Assembly (NCBI RefSeq): GCF_001953865.1
Contig: NZ_MQUQ01000017.1
Location: forward strand, 186,001-250,000
Source: Amycolatopsis coloradensis
GTDB lineage: Bacteria; Actinomycetota; Actinomycetes; Mycobacteriales; Pseudonocardiaceae
Length of the DNA: 64,000 bases
Direction: 5' to 3'
The notes below the pieces were generated by a model. The model saw nothing but the letters and a program-made list of their open reading frames with translations. It had not been told where the DNA came from and did no database searches. The position numbers were made by a program, and so were the translations under genes. Below, in pieces: positions 44,271 through 53,268 of the stretch; positions within the stretch are counted from its first letter, which is position 1, and each line of letters begins with the position of its first letter.

Positions 44271-45162
44271 GTTCACTCCTCACCAGCGGCACGGTGCGCA
44301 AGGCCTTGGCGGCACGGGAAAACGGACTTCGCGACCGGTCTTCGGAGTCGAAGGCGCGCTCCAGATAGTGCTGTCCGACACCGGCGACGGTCACCACGAC
44401 CATGTACCAGACCGCGGCGGCCAGCAGGGTCTCCATCACCAGCAGGTTGTTGGACGAGATGTTGTTGGCGGCGTGGATCAGTTCGGTCACGCCGATCACC
44501 GACGCCATCGACGTGCCCTTGAGCATGTTGATGAAGTCGTTGCCGGTCGGCGGGATGATCACCCGCATCGCCTGCGGCAGCACCACCCGGCGCAGCGTCG
44601 CGCCCGGCGACATCCCGATCGACTTCGCCGCCTCCGTCTGTCCACTGTCGACACTGTTCAGGCCGGCGCGGACGATCTCCGCCATGTACGCGCTTTCGTT
44701 GAGCGCCAAGCCGAGCAGCGCCGCGGTGAACGCGGTGATCAGCACGTTGCTCTGCTCGTGCAGCAGGTAGCCGCCGAACGGCAGCGGGATCGAGACGAAT
44801 TCGAAGACCAGCGCCAGGTTGTACCAGATCAGGATCTGCAACAGCACCGGAAGCCCGCGGAACAGCCAGATGTAGCCCGCCGCGAACCAGCGCGCCACCG
44901 GATTCGCCGACCGGCGCATCAGGGCGATCACGATCCCGATGACGATCGCCGAACCCTGCGCGATCACCGCGAGCAGCACGGTGTTGAGCAGACCGACCGC
45001 CATCACCCGGTACCACAGGAACTCCGGGACGGAATCCCAGTGGATCTGGGCGTTGCCGAGCGCGATCCCGAGCAGGACCAGCAGCACGAGGATGACGACG
45101 GCGCTGACCCAGCGGCCCCAGTGCTTCAGCCGGACGATCGGCAGCGGCTCAACTTCCGCCAT
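44263..45162 (-). CDS. polar amino acid ABC importer permease (HisM/GlnP family)
   Basis: The 299-residue membrane protein has the family features: GLLNTVLLAVIAQGSAIVIG, IWLFRGLPVLLQILIWYN and the coupling loop SIGMSPGATLRRVVLPQAMR. About six membrane segments are present, including an extra N-terminal one. It overlaps the binding-protein gene upstream by 14 bases and forms the membrane channel of the importer. Confidence 0.92.
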   Translation of the reverse strand: MAEVEPLPIVRLKHWGRWVSAVVILVLLVLLGIALGNAQIHWDSVPEFLWYRVMAVGLLNTVLLAVIAQGSAIVIGIVIALMRRSANPVARWFAAGYIWLFRGLPVLLQILIWYNLALVFEFVSIPLPFGGYLLHEQSNVLITAFTAALLGLALNESAYMAEIVRAGLNSVDSGQTEAAKSIGMSPGATLRRVVLPQAMRVIIPPTGNDFINMLKGTSMASVIGVTELIHAANNISSNNLLVMETLLAAAVWYMVVVTVAGVGQHYLERAFDSEDRSRSPFSRAAKALRTVPLVRSERG

Positions 45163-46111
45163 TGAGCTTCGCCTCCTTGACCGCGCCCTGTTCGACGCCC
45201 CAGGCCTGGAGGATCTTGCCGTAGGAGCCGTCGCCGATCAGGGACTGCAACGCCTTCTGGACGGACTCGGCCAGCGGCTTGTTCTCCTTGTTGACGCCGA
45301 TCCCGTACGGCCCGCCGTTGATCGGCTCACCGGGGACGACCTCGAAGAACTTGCCCTCGCCCGCGGTCCGCGAGATGTAGACCGCACTGGGCAGGTCGTT
45401 GAGGATGGCGGCGACCCGGCCGGTGCGGAGCTGGTTCTGGTTCTGGGTGTCGCTGTCGGTCGCGGTCACGGTCAGCGCGGGTTTGCCGCCCTGCGTGCAT
45501 TCGCCGTTCTGTTCTTCGGCGAACTTCTGGTGGCTCGTGCCCTGCACGACCGCGACGTTCTTGCCGCACAACGTGTCCGGGCCGGCGATCTGGTCCGGGT
45601 TTCCCTTGCGGACCATGATCGTGATGCCGGAAGAGAAGTAGTCGACGAAGTCGATCTGCGCCTGACGGGTCTTGGTGTCGTTCATCGCGGCCATCGTGAG
45701 GTCGACGCGGCCGGACTGGAGGCTCGTGATCAGCGAACCGAACGCCATGTCCTGGTGGTGCACGGTGACGCCCAGCTTCTTGCCGAGGGCCTTGGCGAGG
45801 TCGACCTCGTAGCCGATCGGGGTCTTGCCGTCGGCGGCGTAGAAGTTGTTGGGCGCGGACTGCAGGTTCGACGCCAGGTGCAGCATCCCGGCCTGCGCGT
45901 ACTTCGCGGGCAAGGTGACGGCAGCGTCCTTCTGGATGCCTTCGATCAGTGTGGTCGTGTCCGGGATCGCGGCGGGCGCCCCCGAGGCCGCGGGTTCCTG
46001 GCCGCCCGCCCCGTCGGGCCCGCCTCCGCAGGCCGCGGTGACGAGCGCGGCCAGGCCGGTGACCACGGCCAGGCGCCAGGTTCGGGTCAGGATGAGCGGC
46101 GTCGACGGCAT
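45149..46111 (-). CDS. amino acid ABC importer binding lipoprotein
   Basis: The 320-residue protein has a lipobox (LAALVTAAC) and the family-3 binding-protein fold: GYEVDLAKALGKKLGV, QSGRVDLTMAAMNDTKTRQ and GKNVAVVQGTSHQKF. It captures a polar amino acid outside the membrane. It is the first operon gene, and a 33-base dyad lies 39 bases upstream of its ATG. The particular amino acid cannot be read from sequence. Confidence 0.92.
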   Translation of the reverse strand: MPSTPLILTRTWRLAVVTGLAALVTAACGGGPDGAGGQEPAASGAPAAIPDTTTLIEGIQKDAAVTLPAKYAQAGMLHLASNLQSAPNNFYAADGKTPIGYEVDLAKALGKKLGVTVHHQDMAFGSLITSLQSGRVDLTMAAMNDTKTRQAQIDFVDYFSSGITIMVRKGNPDQIAGPDTLCGKNVAVVQGTSHQKFAEEQNGECTQGGKPALTVTATDSDTQNQNQLRTGRVAAILNDLPSAVYISRTAGEGKFFEVVPGEPINGGPYGIGVNKENKPLAESVQKALQSLIGDGSYGKILQAWGVEQGAVKEAKLNGGS

Positions 46112-46149
46112 GACGGACCTCCACAGGCTTCAGATGGTCGCCGACGCTA

Positions 46150-46182
46150 CAACTGCCTGTTGAAGTGGTCAACTGGCAGTTG
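46150..46182. promoter_or_regulatory. 33-bp dyad, probable operator of the amino-acid/aminotransferase operon
   Basis: CAACTGCCTGTTGA (46150-46163) pairs with TCAACTGGCAGTTG (46169-46182) with one mismatch, around AGTGG. The size and place suit a dimeric regulator. The only DNA-binding protein encoded in the operon is the DauR-like domain of its last gene, so autoregulation is the simplest reading. Confidence 0.55.
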
Positions 46183-46210
46183 AAATCCTGTCCGGTGGAT
46201 GTCCGTTTCG

Positions 46211-46278
46211 CGCGTGAAGGCCCCCTTCACGCGGCCATGGTTTTAAGTGACCAGCCGAGGGAAGGGGGCCTTCACGCG
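46211..46278. repeat. dispersed hairpin, GTGAAGGCCCCCTTCAC type
   Basis: CGCGTGAAGGCCCCCTTC (46211-46228) pairs with 46261-46278 across a 32-base loop. The left part alone is also a perfect dyad (CGCGTGAAGG, CCC, CCTTCACGCG). The GAAGGCCCCCTTC core is shared with the AAGTACATG family, so both may derive from one element. It starts eight bases after the GH8 stop codon. Confidence 0.75.
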
Positions 46279-46285
46279 AGTTAGG

Positions 46286-47503
46286 TCAGACAGCGATGTA
46301 GTTCCCCGAGAGAATAAGCAGGACCTGCAGGGTGATGCCGGTGCCGTAGTAGTCCTTGGCGTTCGGCGACCAGGTCGTGATCGACGTCCACAGCTTGTCG
46401 AGCCAGGCCTGGCTGCCAGGGTCGTTCATCGCCGCGATGGCGAACGACGCAGTGAAGCACGGGTGCTGACCGGTCTGCCCGGAGATCTTGACGCCCGAGA
46501 GCAGGTAGCCGGTGGTGATCTTGGCCGGGTCGCCACCGGTGTTCTGCTGGATCCAGGTGTTCATCTTCCGGACCTGGCCCTGCGCCGGGCTGCCCGCCAC
46601 AGTGATGCCGTCGACGCCGAGCCGCCACGGGTCGCGGCAGGCGTTGTAGCTGTACTTGTCGTCCTTGCCTTCGAGGAAGTCGAAGGGGGCGGGCTTCGGC
46701 GTGGAGTTGGTGTTGACGACGAAGTCCGGGATCAGGCCGGTCTTCGGCGCGTACTGCTGCTGGAGCTGGCTGACGGCCTGCTCCTGCCGGGTCCGGACCT
46801 GTCCCCAGAACGAGTCGCCGGTGACCTTCTCGAACGCGCGAAGATGCCCCGGCATCCAGTCGGAAGACCGCGAGCTGTTGATGTACTTGCCGCTGTCGGC
46901 CCAGTCGGCCAGCCGCATGAACTTGGTGGTGGGGTGCACCTCGCTGCGCTTGATCGCCTTGATGATCCGCAGTGCCTCGGCCTTGTAGTTCACCGAACCG
47001 CCGCTGCCCCAGACCTTGTCGGCGAGGAGCAGACCGTAGGCGATTTCGAGGTCGCCGTCGGTCGCCGAGTCGGTGCCGTTGACGCTCTTGCAGCTCGCGT
47101 CCTGCTCGGCGGCGTGCAGGTCCTTGTCTATCGACGAAGGGTGCGCCTTCACGAACTTGAGGATGCCGTCGAAGACGGTCCGGGCTTGCGAGTCCTTGTT
47201 CCCCATCATCGCCGCGATGGTCATGCCGTAGCCCTGGCCCTCGGCGACGAAGTCGTGGTCGGCGTCCGGCGCCTTGACCGCGTAGGTGCCCGACCCGCAT
47301 TTGGTGGTGAGGAAGTTCTTCTTCCAGAAGTCGTAGTACTTCGCGAGTGCCGCGTCCTGCGTCGCCTGGGACACCGACGGGCGCAGAACTCCCGGCAGAT
47401 AAGGGGTCCCCTGAGCGGTCACCGCGGTGGCGGGGGCGGTCGTGGCGACCAGCCCGGCGGTCAGCGCGGCCGCGGCCAGCACTGTCCGAACGGTCTTTCT
47501 CAT
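46286..47503 (-). CDS. secreted GH8 glycoside hydrolase (endoglucanase/chitosanase type)
   Basis: The 405-residue enzyme has a Sec signal (to about residue 30) and the GH8 barrel: AEGQGYGM contains the catalytic Glu, and SATDGDLEIAYGLLLAD and SSRSSDWMPGHLRAFE are conserved signatures. The family cleaves cellulose, chitosan, lichenan or xylan. An imperfect palindrome of the kind used by the ROK regulator CsnR in chitosanase promoters lies upstream, which favours chitosan as substrate; this is inference. ATG 47503 has GGAGGAG close upstream and fits the signal peptide. Confidence 0.92.
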   Translation of the reverse strand: MRKTVRTVLAAAALTAGLVATTAPATAVTAQGTPYLPGVLRPSVSQATQDAALAKYYDFWKKNFLTTKCGSGTYAVKAPDADHDFVAEGQGYGMTIAAMMGNKDSQARTVFDGILKFVKAHPSSIDKDLHAAEQDASCKSVNGTDSATDGDLEIAYGLLLADKVWGSGGSVNYKAEALRIIKAIKRSEVHPTTKFMRLADWADSGKYINSSRSSDWMPGHLRAFEKVTGDSFWGQVRTRQEQAVSQLQQQYAPKTGLIPDFVVNTNSTPKPAPFDFLEGKDDKYSYNACRDPWRLGVDGITVAGSPAQGQVRKMNTWIQQNTGGDPAKITTGYLLSGVKISGQTGQHPCFTASFAIAAMNDPGSQAWLDKLWTSITTWSPNAKDYYGTGITLQVLLILSGNYIAV

Positions 47504-47576
47504 GGCTCCTCCGGAAACGTCGTTGGTGGCGGCGGCGCGTTTCGAGCGTGACATCCGGATCGGCCAAAAACAAGAG

Positions 47577-47597
47577 AGTTAAGAAAGTTTCCTTACT
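47577..47597. promoter_or_regulatory. ROK/CsnR-like palindrome between GH8 and F420 oxidoreductase genes
   Basis: AGTTAAGAAAGTTTCCTTAC then T is an imperfect 21-base dyad centred on G 47587. Related GGAAAGTTTCC-type dyads are known operators for the chitosanase regulator CsnR. It lies 74 bases upstream of the GH8 ATG and 46 bases upstream of the divergent gene. Confidence 0.45.
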
Positions 47598-47642
47598 ATT
47601 ACCTCAAATGACGCTTGCGTGAACGTGCCCTAGCGTGAGCGT

Positions 47643-48044
47643 ATGACGATCGATCTGAGCACGCGCGGCGAGACCTTCCGGGAATTCTGGACCGAGCGGC
47701 ACCTCGCCACCCTGACCACCGTCCGCCCCGACGGGACCCCGCATGTCGTCGCCGTCGGGGTCACGGTGGACTTCGAGGCCGGGATCGCCCGCGTGATCAC
47801 GTTCCGCTCGTCCAAAAAGGCCCGCATGATCAAGGAAGCGGGCGAACAGGGCATTCCGGTCGCCGCCTGCCAGCTCGACGGACCGCGCTGGTCCACTTTG
47901 GAGGGACGCGCGGTACTGCGCGAAGACCCGGAGTCGGTCCGCGACGCCGAGAACCGCTACGCCGCGCGCTACCGGCAGCCCAAGCCGAACCCGGAGCGCG
48001 TGGTCATCGAGATCACCGTGAGCCGCGTACTCGGCAACGCCTAG
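47643..48044 (+). CDS. PPOX-class F420-dependent oxidoreductase family protein
   Basis: The 133-residue split-barrel protein begins FREFWTERHLATLTTVRPDG and has RVITFRSSKKARMIKEAG and RWSTLEGRAVLRED, all typical of small flavin/F420-binding PPOX-fold oxidoreductases of actinobacteria. It should bind a deazaflavin cofactor and reduce an unknown substrate in the cytoplasm. The 242 bases after it, before the convergent MFS gene, hold no recognisable gene. Confidence 0.9.
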   Translation: MTIDLSTRGETFREFWTERHLATLTTVRPDGTPHVVAVGVTVDFEAGIARVITFRSSKKARMIKEAGEQGIPVAACQLDGPRWSTLEGRAVLREDPESVRDAENRYAARYRQPKPNPERVVIEITVSRVLGNA

Positions 48045-48286
48045 CGGGCGAGCCGGTAGCCAGTGTCGAAAGCAGGTGGGCGAGCACGGCGACCTCTCGT
48101 GCCCGCCTCGGTTCGCCGGACTCGTGAAGATCGTGCGAAGTGGCGGGTTTGCCGTTCGTCCGCGAAGGATGTCAGCTGGGGCGTGCTCCGAGCGTCCACA
48201 AAGGTGCCGCTGACACGAGTAACACCCTGCAGCCAGCCCGACCGCCACCACCTCACCAGCCACACCAACTTCACGGACTCAACCGT

Positions 48287-49654
48287 CTAGCCTCGCACGC
48301 TCCTGCTCGCGGCGATGACGAGCGCGCTGACGGCGAGGAGTGGCAGCGCCCAGAACGCCGCGGTGACGTAGCCGCTCCGGGTGGGCAGCAGTCCGCCGTC
48401 CGGAGTGGTGGCGGCGAGCAGGAAACCGGCGAGTGCGCTGCCGACGCTCATTCCCATGCTGCGGGCGATCTGGTTGATCGAGAGCACGCTGGCCGCTTCT
48501 TCTTGCGGCACACCGACGAGGACGAGCTTGGGCATCACCGCGAAGACACCTCCGACGGCGAAACCGAGTAGCGCGATCGCGGCGAGGACGGCGAGCAGGG
48601 ACTGGTCACCGGCGACGAACAGCAGGGCACCGGCGGCGGCGATCGCGGCCGAAAGCGTGTACGTCCACCGTTCGGTGATGCGCGAGATGAGGCGCGGCAC
48701 CGACTTTCCCGCTACGAACCCGAGCAGCGAGAACGGGATCAGTGCCGCGCCGGCGGCGACACCGGGGAGCGCGAAGCCGTAGTGGGCGCCGTCGGGGGTC
48801 TGCACGTAGCGGGTGAACAGGCTGAACAGCAGATACAGGCCCGCCCCGGCGATGAGGATCGCCAGGTTCGCGCGCAGGATCGGCGCTTGGCCGAGCAGCC
48901 GAAGATTCACCAGCGGTGTCGTGGTGCGCAGTTCGACGAACGCCCACCCGGCCAGGATCGCGGCGACACCGGCGAGGGCGCCGACAGCAGGCCAAGGCGC
49001 CGACCAGATCGAGGGTTCGGCGATGACGAGGAGGAGCCCGAGGGTCCCGGCGGCGAGGAGCAGCGCGCCGATGACGTCGATCCGGGGCCGCTCCCCTGGC
49101 GCCTCGACGGGCAAGGTCCGCCAGGCGATGGCCAGCGCGACCGCGGAGAGAAGGAGTCCGAGTCCGTATGCGGCGCGGAGTCCGGCGAACTGGTCGATGA
49201 GGCTGATCACCGGATAGCCGACCCCGATGCCGACTGTCGACGCGACCGACAACGCGGCGATCGTCGACGTCGAACGCTCCGGTGGCAGGTGGGCGCGGGC
49301 GACACTCATCAACAACGCCCCGACCGCGACCGCGAGCCCTTGCAGCCCGCGGCCGATCAACAATGCCGCGAACGGGAGCGGGAGAACCGTCAGCAGTCCC
49401 CCGGCCGTCACCAGTGCCGAGGTGGCCAGGATGGTGACGCGGCGGTACGGGCCGCCGCCGAGCCTGCCGAGAACCGGGCCCGCGATCGCACCGGTGAAGA
49501 GGGTCACCGTCAGGGTCCACTGCGCGGCGTCGAGGGACACGTGCATCTCGGTGGCGACCGGGGTGATGAGGGGTGCGCCGACACTGCCGATCACCGCGCC
49601 CGCCAACGCCGTACAGATCAGCGCGGCACTGAGGCGCCCGGCGGAGGCGGTCAC
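48287..49654 (-). CDS. MFS transporter (drug efflux type)
   Basis: The 455-residue protein has 12-14 membrane segments and the MFS motif after segment 2 (LGRLGGGPYRRVTIL, a variant of GxLxDrxGrr). GTG 49654 overlaps the TetR stop codon by four bases (GTGA), so expression is coupled to the regulator. TetR-MFS pairs usually form drug-inducible efflux systems. The substrate is unknown. Confidence 0.88.
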   Translation of the reverse strand: MTASAGRLSAALICTALAGAVIGSVGAPLITPVATEMHVSLDAAQWTLTVTLFTGAIAGPVLGRLGGGPYRRVTILATSALVTAGGLLTVLPLPFAALLIGRGLQGLAVAVGALLMSVARAHLPPERSTSTIAALSVASTVGIGVGYPVISLIDQFAGLRAAYGLGLLLSAVALAIAWRTLPVEAPGERPRIDVIGALLLAAGTLGLLLVIAEPSIWSAPWPAVGALAGVAAILAGWAFVELRTTTPLVNLRLLGQAPILRANLAILIAGAGLYLLFSLFTRYVQTPDGAHYGFALPGVAAGAALIPFSLLGFVAGKSVPRLISRITERWTYTLSAAIAAAGALLFVAGDQSLLAVLAAIALLGFAVGGVFAVMPKLVLVGVPQEEAASVLSINQIARSMGMSVGSALAGFLLAATTPDGGLLPTRSGYVTAAFWALPLLAVSALVIAASRSVRG

Positions 49655-50223
49655 CGGTTCGTCTCGGTGGTGATGTGCGAGAACAAACCCGGCTGGATCC
49701 GGGTGCGGATACCCTCGGCCCAGGCCGCGTCGACCTCCCCCACATCCAGCGCGGCACCGGCGTTGAGCAGCATCCCGTAGGCGAGGAACGTCTTCACGGT
49801 CACCGGTTCGAGTCCGGTGCCGTCCTCGGCCGTACCCCACATCCGGGCGAAACACTCCCGGACCGCGTCCCGCACCTCCGGGTCGCCACACGCGGCGAAA
49901 CCCTGAAGCTGCACCAACAACCCGGTCCGGTCGGCCAGCAGATCGAAGTACTGGGCGCCCATCGCCGAGAGCGCGTCCAGGCCCGCCTTCCCCTCGCCCG
50001 CGTCTCGCATCCCGCCGATGACCCGCTCGAACGCCGCCCGGACCAGCTCCAGGAACAGGGCCTTTTTCGTGCCGAACATCCGGAAGACATACGCCTGTGT
50101 GATCCCCGCCTGCCTCGCGATCGTCTCCGTCGACGCCCCGTGCAGGCCGTGTTCCGCGAACTCGGTCGCCGCGATGGCCAGCACCTGCGCACGCCGTTCG
50201 GTTCCACTCATCCGTTGGGCCAT
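49651..50223 (-). CDS. TetR-family transcriptional regulator
   Basis: The 190-residue protein has the TetR helix-turn-helix at residues about 8-55 (FAEHGLHGASTETIARQAG, AYVFRMFGTKKALFLELV) and a helical ligand domain after it. ATG 50223 has AGGA four bases upstream. It precedes and overlaps the MFS gene and probably represses both through a dyad at 50232-50249. Confidence 0.92.
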   Translation of the reverse strand: MAQRMSGTERRAQVLAIAATEFAEHGLHGASTETIARQAGITQAYVFRMFGTKKALFLELVRAAFERVIGGMRDAGEGKAGLDALSAMGAQYFDLLADRTGLLVQLQGFAACGDPEVRDAVRECFARMWGTAEDGTGLEPVTVKTFLAYGMLLNAGAALDVGEVDAAWAEGIRTRIQPGLFSHITTETNR

Positions 50224-50231
50224 ACGTCCTA

Positions 50232-50249
50232 AGTTACCAGTCACTAACT
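50232..50249. promoter_or_regulatory. candidate operator of the TetR-MFS operon
   Basis: AGTTACCAGTCACTAACT has AGTTA/TAACT ends and lies nine bases upstream of the regulator ATG. More TTAGT-like half-sites follow to 50256. This is the usual place for TetR autoregulation; the match is imperfect. Confidence 0.4.
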
Positions 50250-50302
50250 ACTAACAAAAGCAAGGCGAATTCCCGTGAGGCAGGGGCCGCAGTAAGCAGG
50301 CG

Positions 50303-51508
50303 TCAGGCGACGAACAGGCTGAGCAGTCCTTCCACCGAGCGCACGATCACCCGCGCGGCGGCGCGTTCGGCGTGCGCGGCGTCGGCCCGTTCCGCCTCGT
50401 GCCGCCATCGGACGAGCGCGCTCTCGGCGCTCGCGTGGATCTCGGCCGGGTCCGCGCCGGGTTCGAGGCCGAGCCGTTCGGTGGGCGCGAGTCCCTGCGC
50501 GCCGAGCAACCGGACGGCCTCCCCGGCGATCTCCCCGGACAACGCCGTACGGCCGCCACGGACGTCGGCGATGAGCCGCAACTCCCGGAAATCGTGCGCG
50601 GCGGCGGCGAACCGCTCCACGCGCGCGGCCAGCCGATCCCCCTGCCGGACCGGTTCGGCGGCGAGCAGGGCTTCCAGCCGCAGCACCGCCGTGCGTGCCT
50701 TCAACGCTTCGGCCCTGGCGACGAAGCATCCCGCGAGCGTGTCCCGCAGGTCGCCGAGACCGCTGCGGTGCACGAGTTCCGCCGAAAGCTTCAGCCTGAT
50801 CTCGCAACCGGTGCGGATCAGGGTGATCGCCAGCCGGACGCCGTAGAGCCCGAACCGCGCCACCAGATGTTTCCTCGACTCCGGCGGGACCCGCACCGGG
50901 AACGGATCGTCCACAAAGGAGTCCACGGACAGGAGATACCGTTCCAGGTCCTGCCGGGAGATCGACGCCAGCGCGCGCAGCACCTCGAACTCGTCGTCCC
51001 GCAACGCCCGGCCCGCGTATCCCAGCTGCCCGGCGACCGCGATGACGCCTTGGAAACCCGCGCAATGCGGGTCGTCGCGCCAGGCCCGCCGCGCCAGCTG
51101 TTTCGCGGTGAGCAAGGCGTCGATCCGGCCGGCGCCGACCTCGTCGGCCCGGCCGAGCACCAGTACCGAGTTCACCGCGCTCTGCCGCGCGAACGCCGAG
51201 CCGCCCGCCGGGCGGACACCGGCGAGTTCGTCCGGTTCGAGGTGACGCACCAGGCGCACCGTCGCGTCGACGTGCTCGGCCGGTGCCGGAGTGTCGAACA
51301 GTTCGAGTTCACGCAGCGCCCTCGTCGGCCATTCCGCCAGCGCGGAGACCAAAGTGGACTTCCCGGTGCCCGGCGTGCCGACGAAGCCGACCCGCAGCGG
51401 TTCTTCCAGTCGTTCCAGGCATTCCCGCAGCATCGCCACCGCGTGCGGACGGTCCCGGTAGAGCGTGGCGGCGTCACTCAGCAGTTCACGGACGTCGAGC
51501 GCCGTCAC
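50303..51508 (-). CDS. IniC-like dynamin-related GTPase
   Basis: The 401-residue protein has a complete P-loop (GTPGTGKST, residues 44-52), a FDTPAP segment as likely G3 motif, and long helices after the G domain. It lies directly after the larger IniA-like GTPase, with a four-base start/stop overlap (GTGA). In mycobacteria IniC is encoded in iniBAC, which responds to cell-wall inhibitors. A membrane-remodelling role with the IniA-like partner is inferred. A TKxD motif (G4) is not evident. Confidence 0.8.
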   Translation of the reverse strand: MTALDVRELLSDAATLYRDRPHAVAMLRECLERLEEPLRVGFVGTPGTGKSTLVSALAEWPTRALRELELFDTPAPAEHVDATVRLVRHLEPDELAGVRPAGGSAFARQSAVNSVLVLGRADEVGAGRIDALLTAKQLARRAWRDDPHCAGFQGVIAVAGQLGYAGRALRDDEFEVLRALASISRQDLERYLLSVDSFVDDPFPVRVPPESRKHLVARFGLYGVRLAITLIRTGCEIRLKLSAELVHRSGLGDLRDTLAGCFVARAEALKARTAVLRLEALLAAEPVRQGDRLAARVERFAAAAHDFRELRLIADVRGGRTALSGEIAGEAVRLLGAQGLAPTERLGLEPGADPAEIHASAESALVRWRHEAERADAAHAERAAARVIVRSVEGLLSLFVA

Positions 51509-53268
51509 GCGGAGAGCTCCCGGCGCGGCACGGCGCTGGTGCCGAGCGCGCCTGCCTTCCGGTGCAGAGCGGCGAGCCGGTCGATCTCCTTCTTGACCCG
51601 CTGGGTGCGCCGGTCCCGTTCGGCGGATCCGGCGATGATCAGTTCCCGCCGGCGGGTCAGCTCTTCCGCGAGTTCGTCCGACAGCGCGGTGAAATGGTCG
51701 CGCAGCCGCCGCTGGACCTGGCGGATCTCGTCCTTGATCTCCTTGCTGAACCGGATGAACACGTCGTCGACGTGGCGCTGCGCCGCGGCCTTCGCCAGCG
51801 CCTGGCGCCGCTGAAGCCGCATCCCGCCCTCGTCACGCACACTTTTGGTGGCGAACGCGACACCGGCGCCGAGGGACACCGGGTTGATCAGCGGCAGCCC
51901 GGCGAGACTGGTGACCAGTCCGAACATCAGCACGCCGCCGTAGGAACCGCGCAATCCGGTGAACAGTTTCTGCCCGATCTTGAACCGCTCGATCTTGGGG
52001 GCGCCGACTTCGGGGATCGAGTCCACTCCGGACCCGGTCAGCGGCAGATCCGGGGCGCCGTACCGCGCGCCGAAACCGGTGGCGACCGCGTGCGCGATCC
52101 ACGTCGACCGGTCGGACACCCAGTTGTAGTTCGTCTCGACGGCCTCGGCGAGGTTCTCTTCCAGCCAGGTCCGGAAATCCGGCCAGATCCGCACCGGGTC
52201 GCCTTCGTCGAAGGTGCGGTCGATATGCCGCACGATCACCCTGGTCCGCTCACGCAGGTCGTATTCGGCGTCGGAGACCAGGTCGGTGATCTCGTCCGAC
52301 AACAGGTTCTGCCAGCGGACGTTCTGCCGCCGCAGGTTCTCGGAGCGCCGTTGGGCCTGGTGCAGCAGGGTGACCTGGTCGACCCCGCTGTCCTGCGAGA
52401 AGGCGTCGAGCCGCGCCTGCAACGTCTCGACCAGTTCGACCGCCGCCGCGCGGACGCTCACCGCGGCGGCGAGCGCCCGGGTGCGTTCGATCGGGCGCGC
52501 GGCCTGTTCTCCTACCCAGTTCAGGAGTTCCGGGTAACCGGACCGTCCATTGAGGTCGGCGTCACCGGCCTTCGCGGCGGCTTGGCGCACGGTCGCGGAC
52601 ACGGGGAAGACGTCGGCGACGACGCCGGTCTGCGAAAGCGCGGCACGGTTGCGGGCGGCGAGTTCCCGCCAGTCCGGGCTGACGTCGATCTTGGTCAGCG
52701 CCAGCACCAAGGCCGGGCACCAGGTCCGGATGTGCCGGGCCAGCGCGAGTTCGGCGGGCTGGAGTTCCTGTGTCGCGTCGGAGACGAGGATCACCGCGTG
52801 CGCGTCGGCGAGGACGTCGAGGGTGGCCGCGGTCCGCGGCGAGCGGGGATCCCCGATCGCCGGGGTGTCCACCAGCACCAGTCCCGTGCCGAGAAGTTCT
52901 CGCGGCAGGCCGACCTCGACCCGGCGCAGCGAACCGGGCGGCCGGACCTCGAGTTCCTTGGCGAGGTCTCCGACCGGCACCCGTTCACGGGCGTGCCCGA
53001 CCAAGGTGGCGGCGGGGTCGGGGGCGTAGCCGATCTCGGTGGGGACGGCGGGCGTGCTCGCGTCCCCGACCGCGCAGACCGGGGCGTTCAGCAGCGCGTT
53101 GAGCAGGTAACCCTTGCCCTGCTTGGGAAAACCGACCACCGCGATCCGGGTGCCCGGAACCTGCTGGTCCCGTCTCCGCCGGAGGCGTTCGGCCAGGTCG
53201 GCGCGACCATGGGCGGCACAGGCGTCCAGGGTCTCGTTGAGCACGTCGAGCCAGGCGGGGGCTGTCAC
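51505..53268 (-). CDS. IniA-like bacterial dynamin GTPase with altered P-loop
   Basis: The 587-residue protein shows the dynamin/IniA pattern: GFPKQGKGYLLNALL (G1), VPTEIGYAP (G2 region), LVDTPAIGD (G3), ALTKIDVS (G4), then a long helical part with a hydrophobic stretch (GVLMFGLVTSLAGLPLINPV, about 450-470) that could insert in membrane. In G1 the expected Ser/Thr after GK is Gly53. Mycobacterial IniA is a membrane-fission dynamin. The start is GTG 53268, with a poor ribosome site. A hairpin lies between this gene and the iniB-like gene. Confidence 0.85.
   Translation of the reverse strand: MTAPAWLDVLNETLDACAAHGRADLAERLRRRRDQQVPGTRIAVVGFPKQGKGYLLNALLNAPVCAVGDASTPAVPTEIGYAPDPAATLVGHARERVPVGDLAKELEVRPPGSLRRVEVGLPRELLGTGLVLVDTPAIGDPRSPRTAATLDVLADAHAVILVSDATQELQPAELALARHIRTWCPALVLALTKIDVSPDWRELAARNRAALSQTGVVADVFPVSATVRQAAAKAGDADLNGRSGYPELLNWVGEQAARPIERTRALAAAVSVRAAAVELVETLQARLDAFSQDSGVDQVTLLHQAQRRSENLRRQNVRWQNLLSDEITDLVSDAEYDLRERTRVIVRHIDRTFDEGDPVRIWPDFRTWLEENLAEAVETNYNWVSDRSTWIAHAVATGFGARYGAPDLPLTGSGVDSIPEVGAPKIERFKIGQKLFTGLRGSYGGVLMFGLVTSLAGLPLINPVSLGAGVAFATKSVRDEGGMRLQRRQALAKAAAQRHVDDVFIRFSKEIKDEIRQVQRRLRDHFTALSDELAEELTRRRELIIAGSAERDRRTQRVKKEIDRLAALHRKAGALGTSAVPRRELSA

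Noticed and set aside
48041..48274. A 77-residue reverse-strand frame between the PPOX-fold and MFS genes
   Set aside because: It lacks a ribosome site and any family resemblance and overlaps the PPOX gene end.
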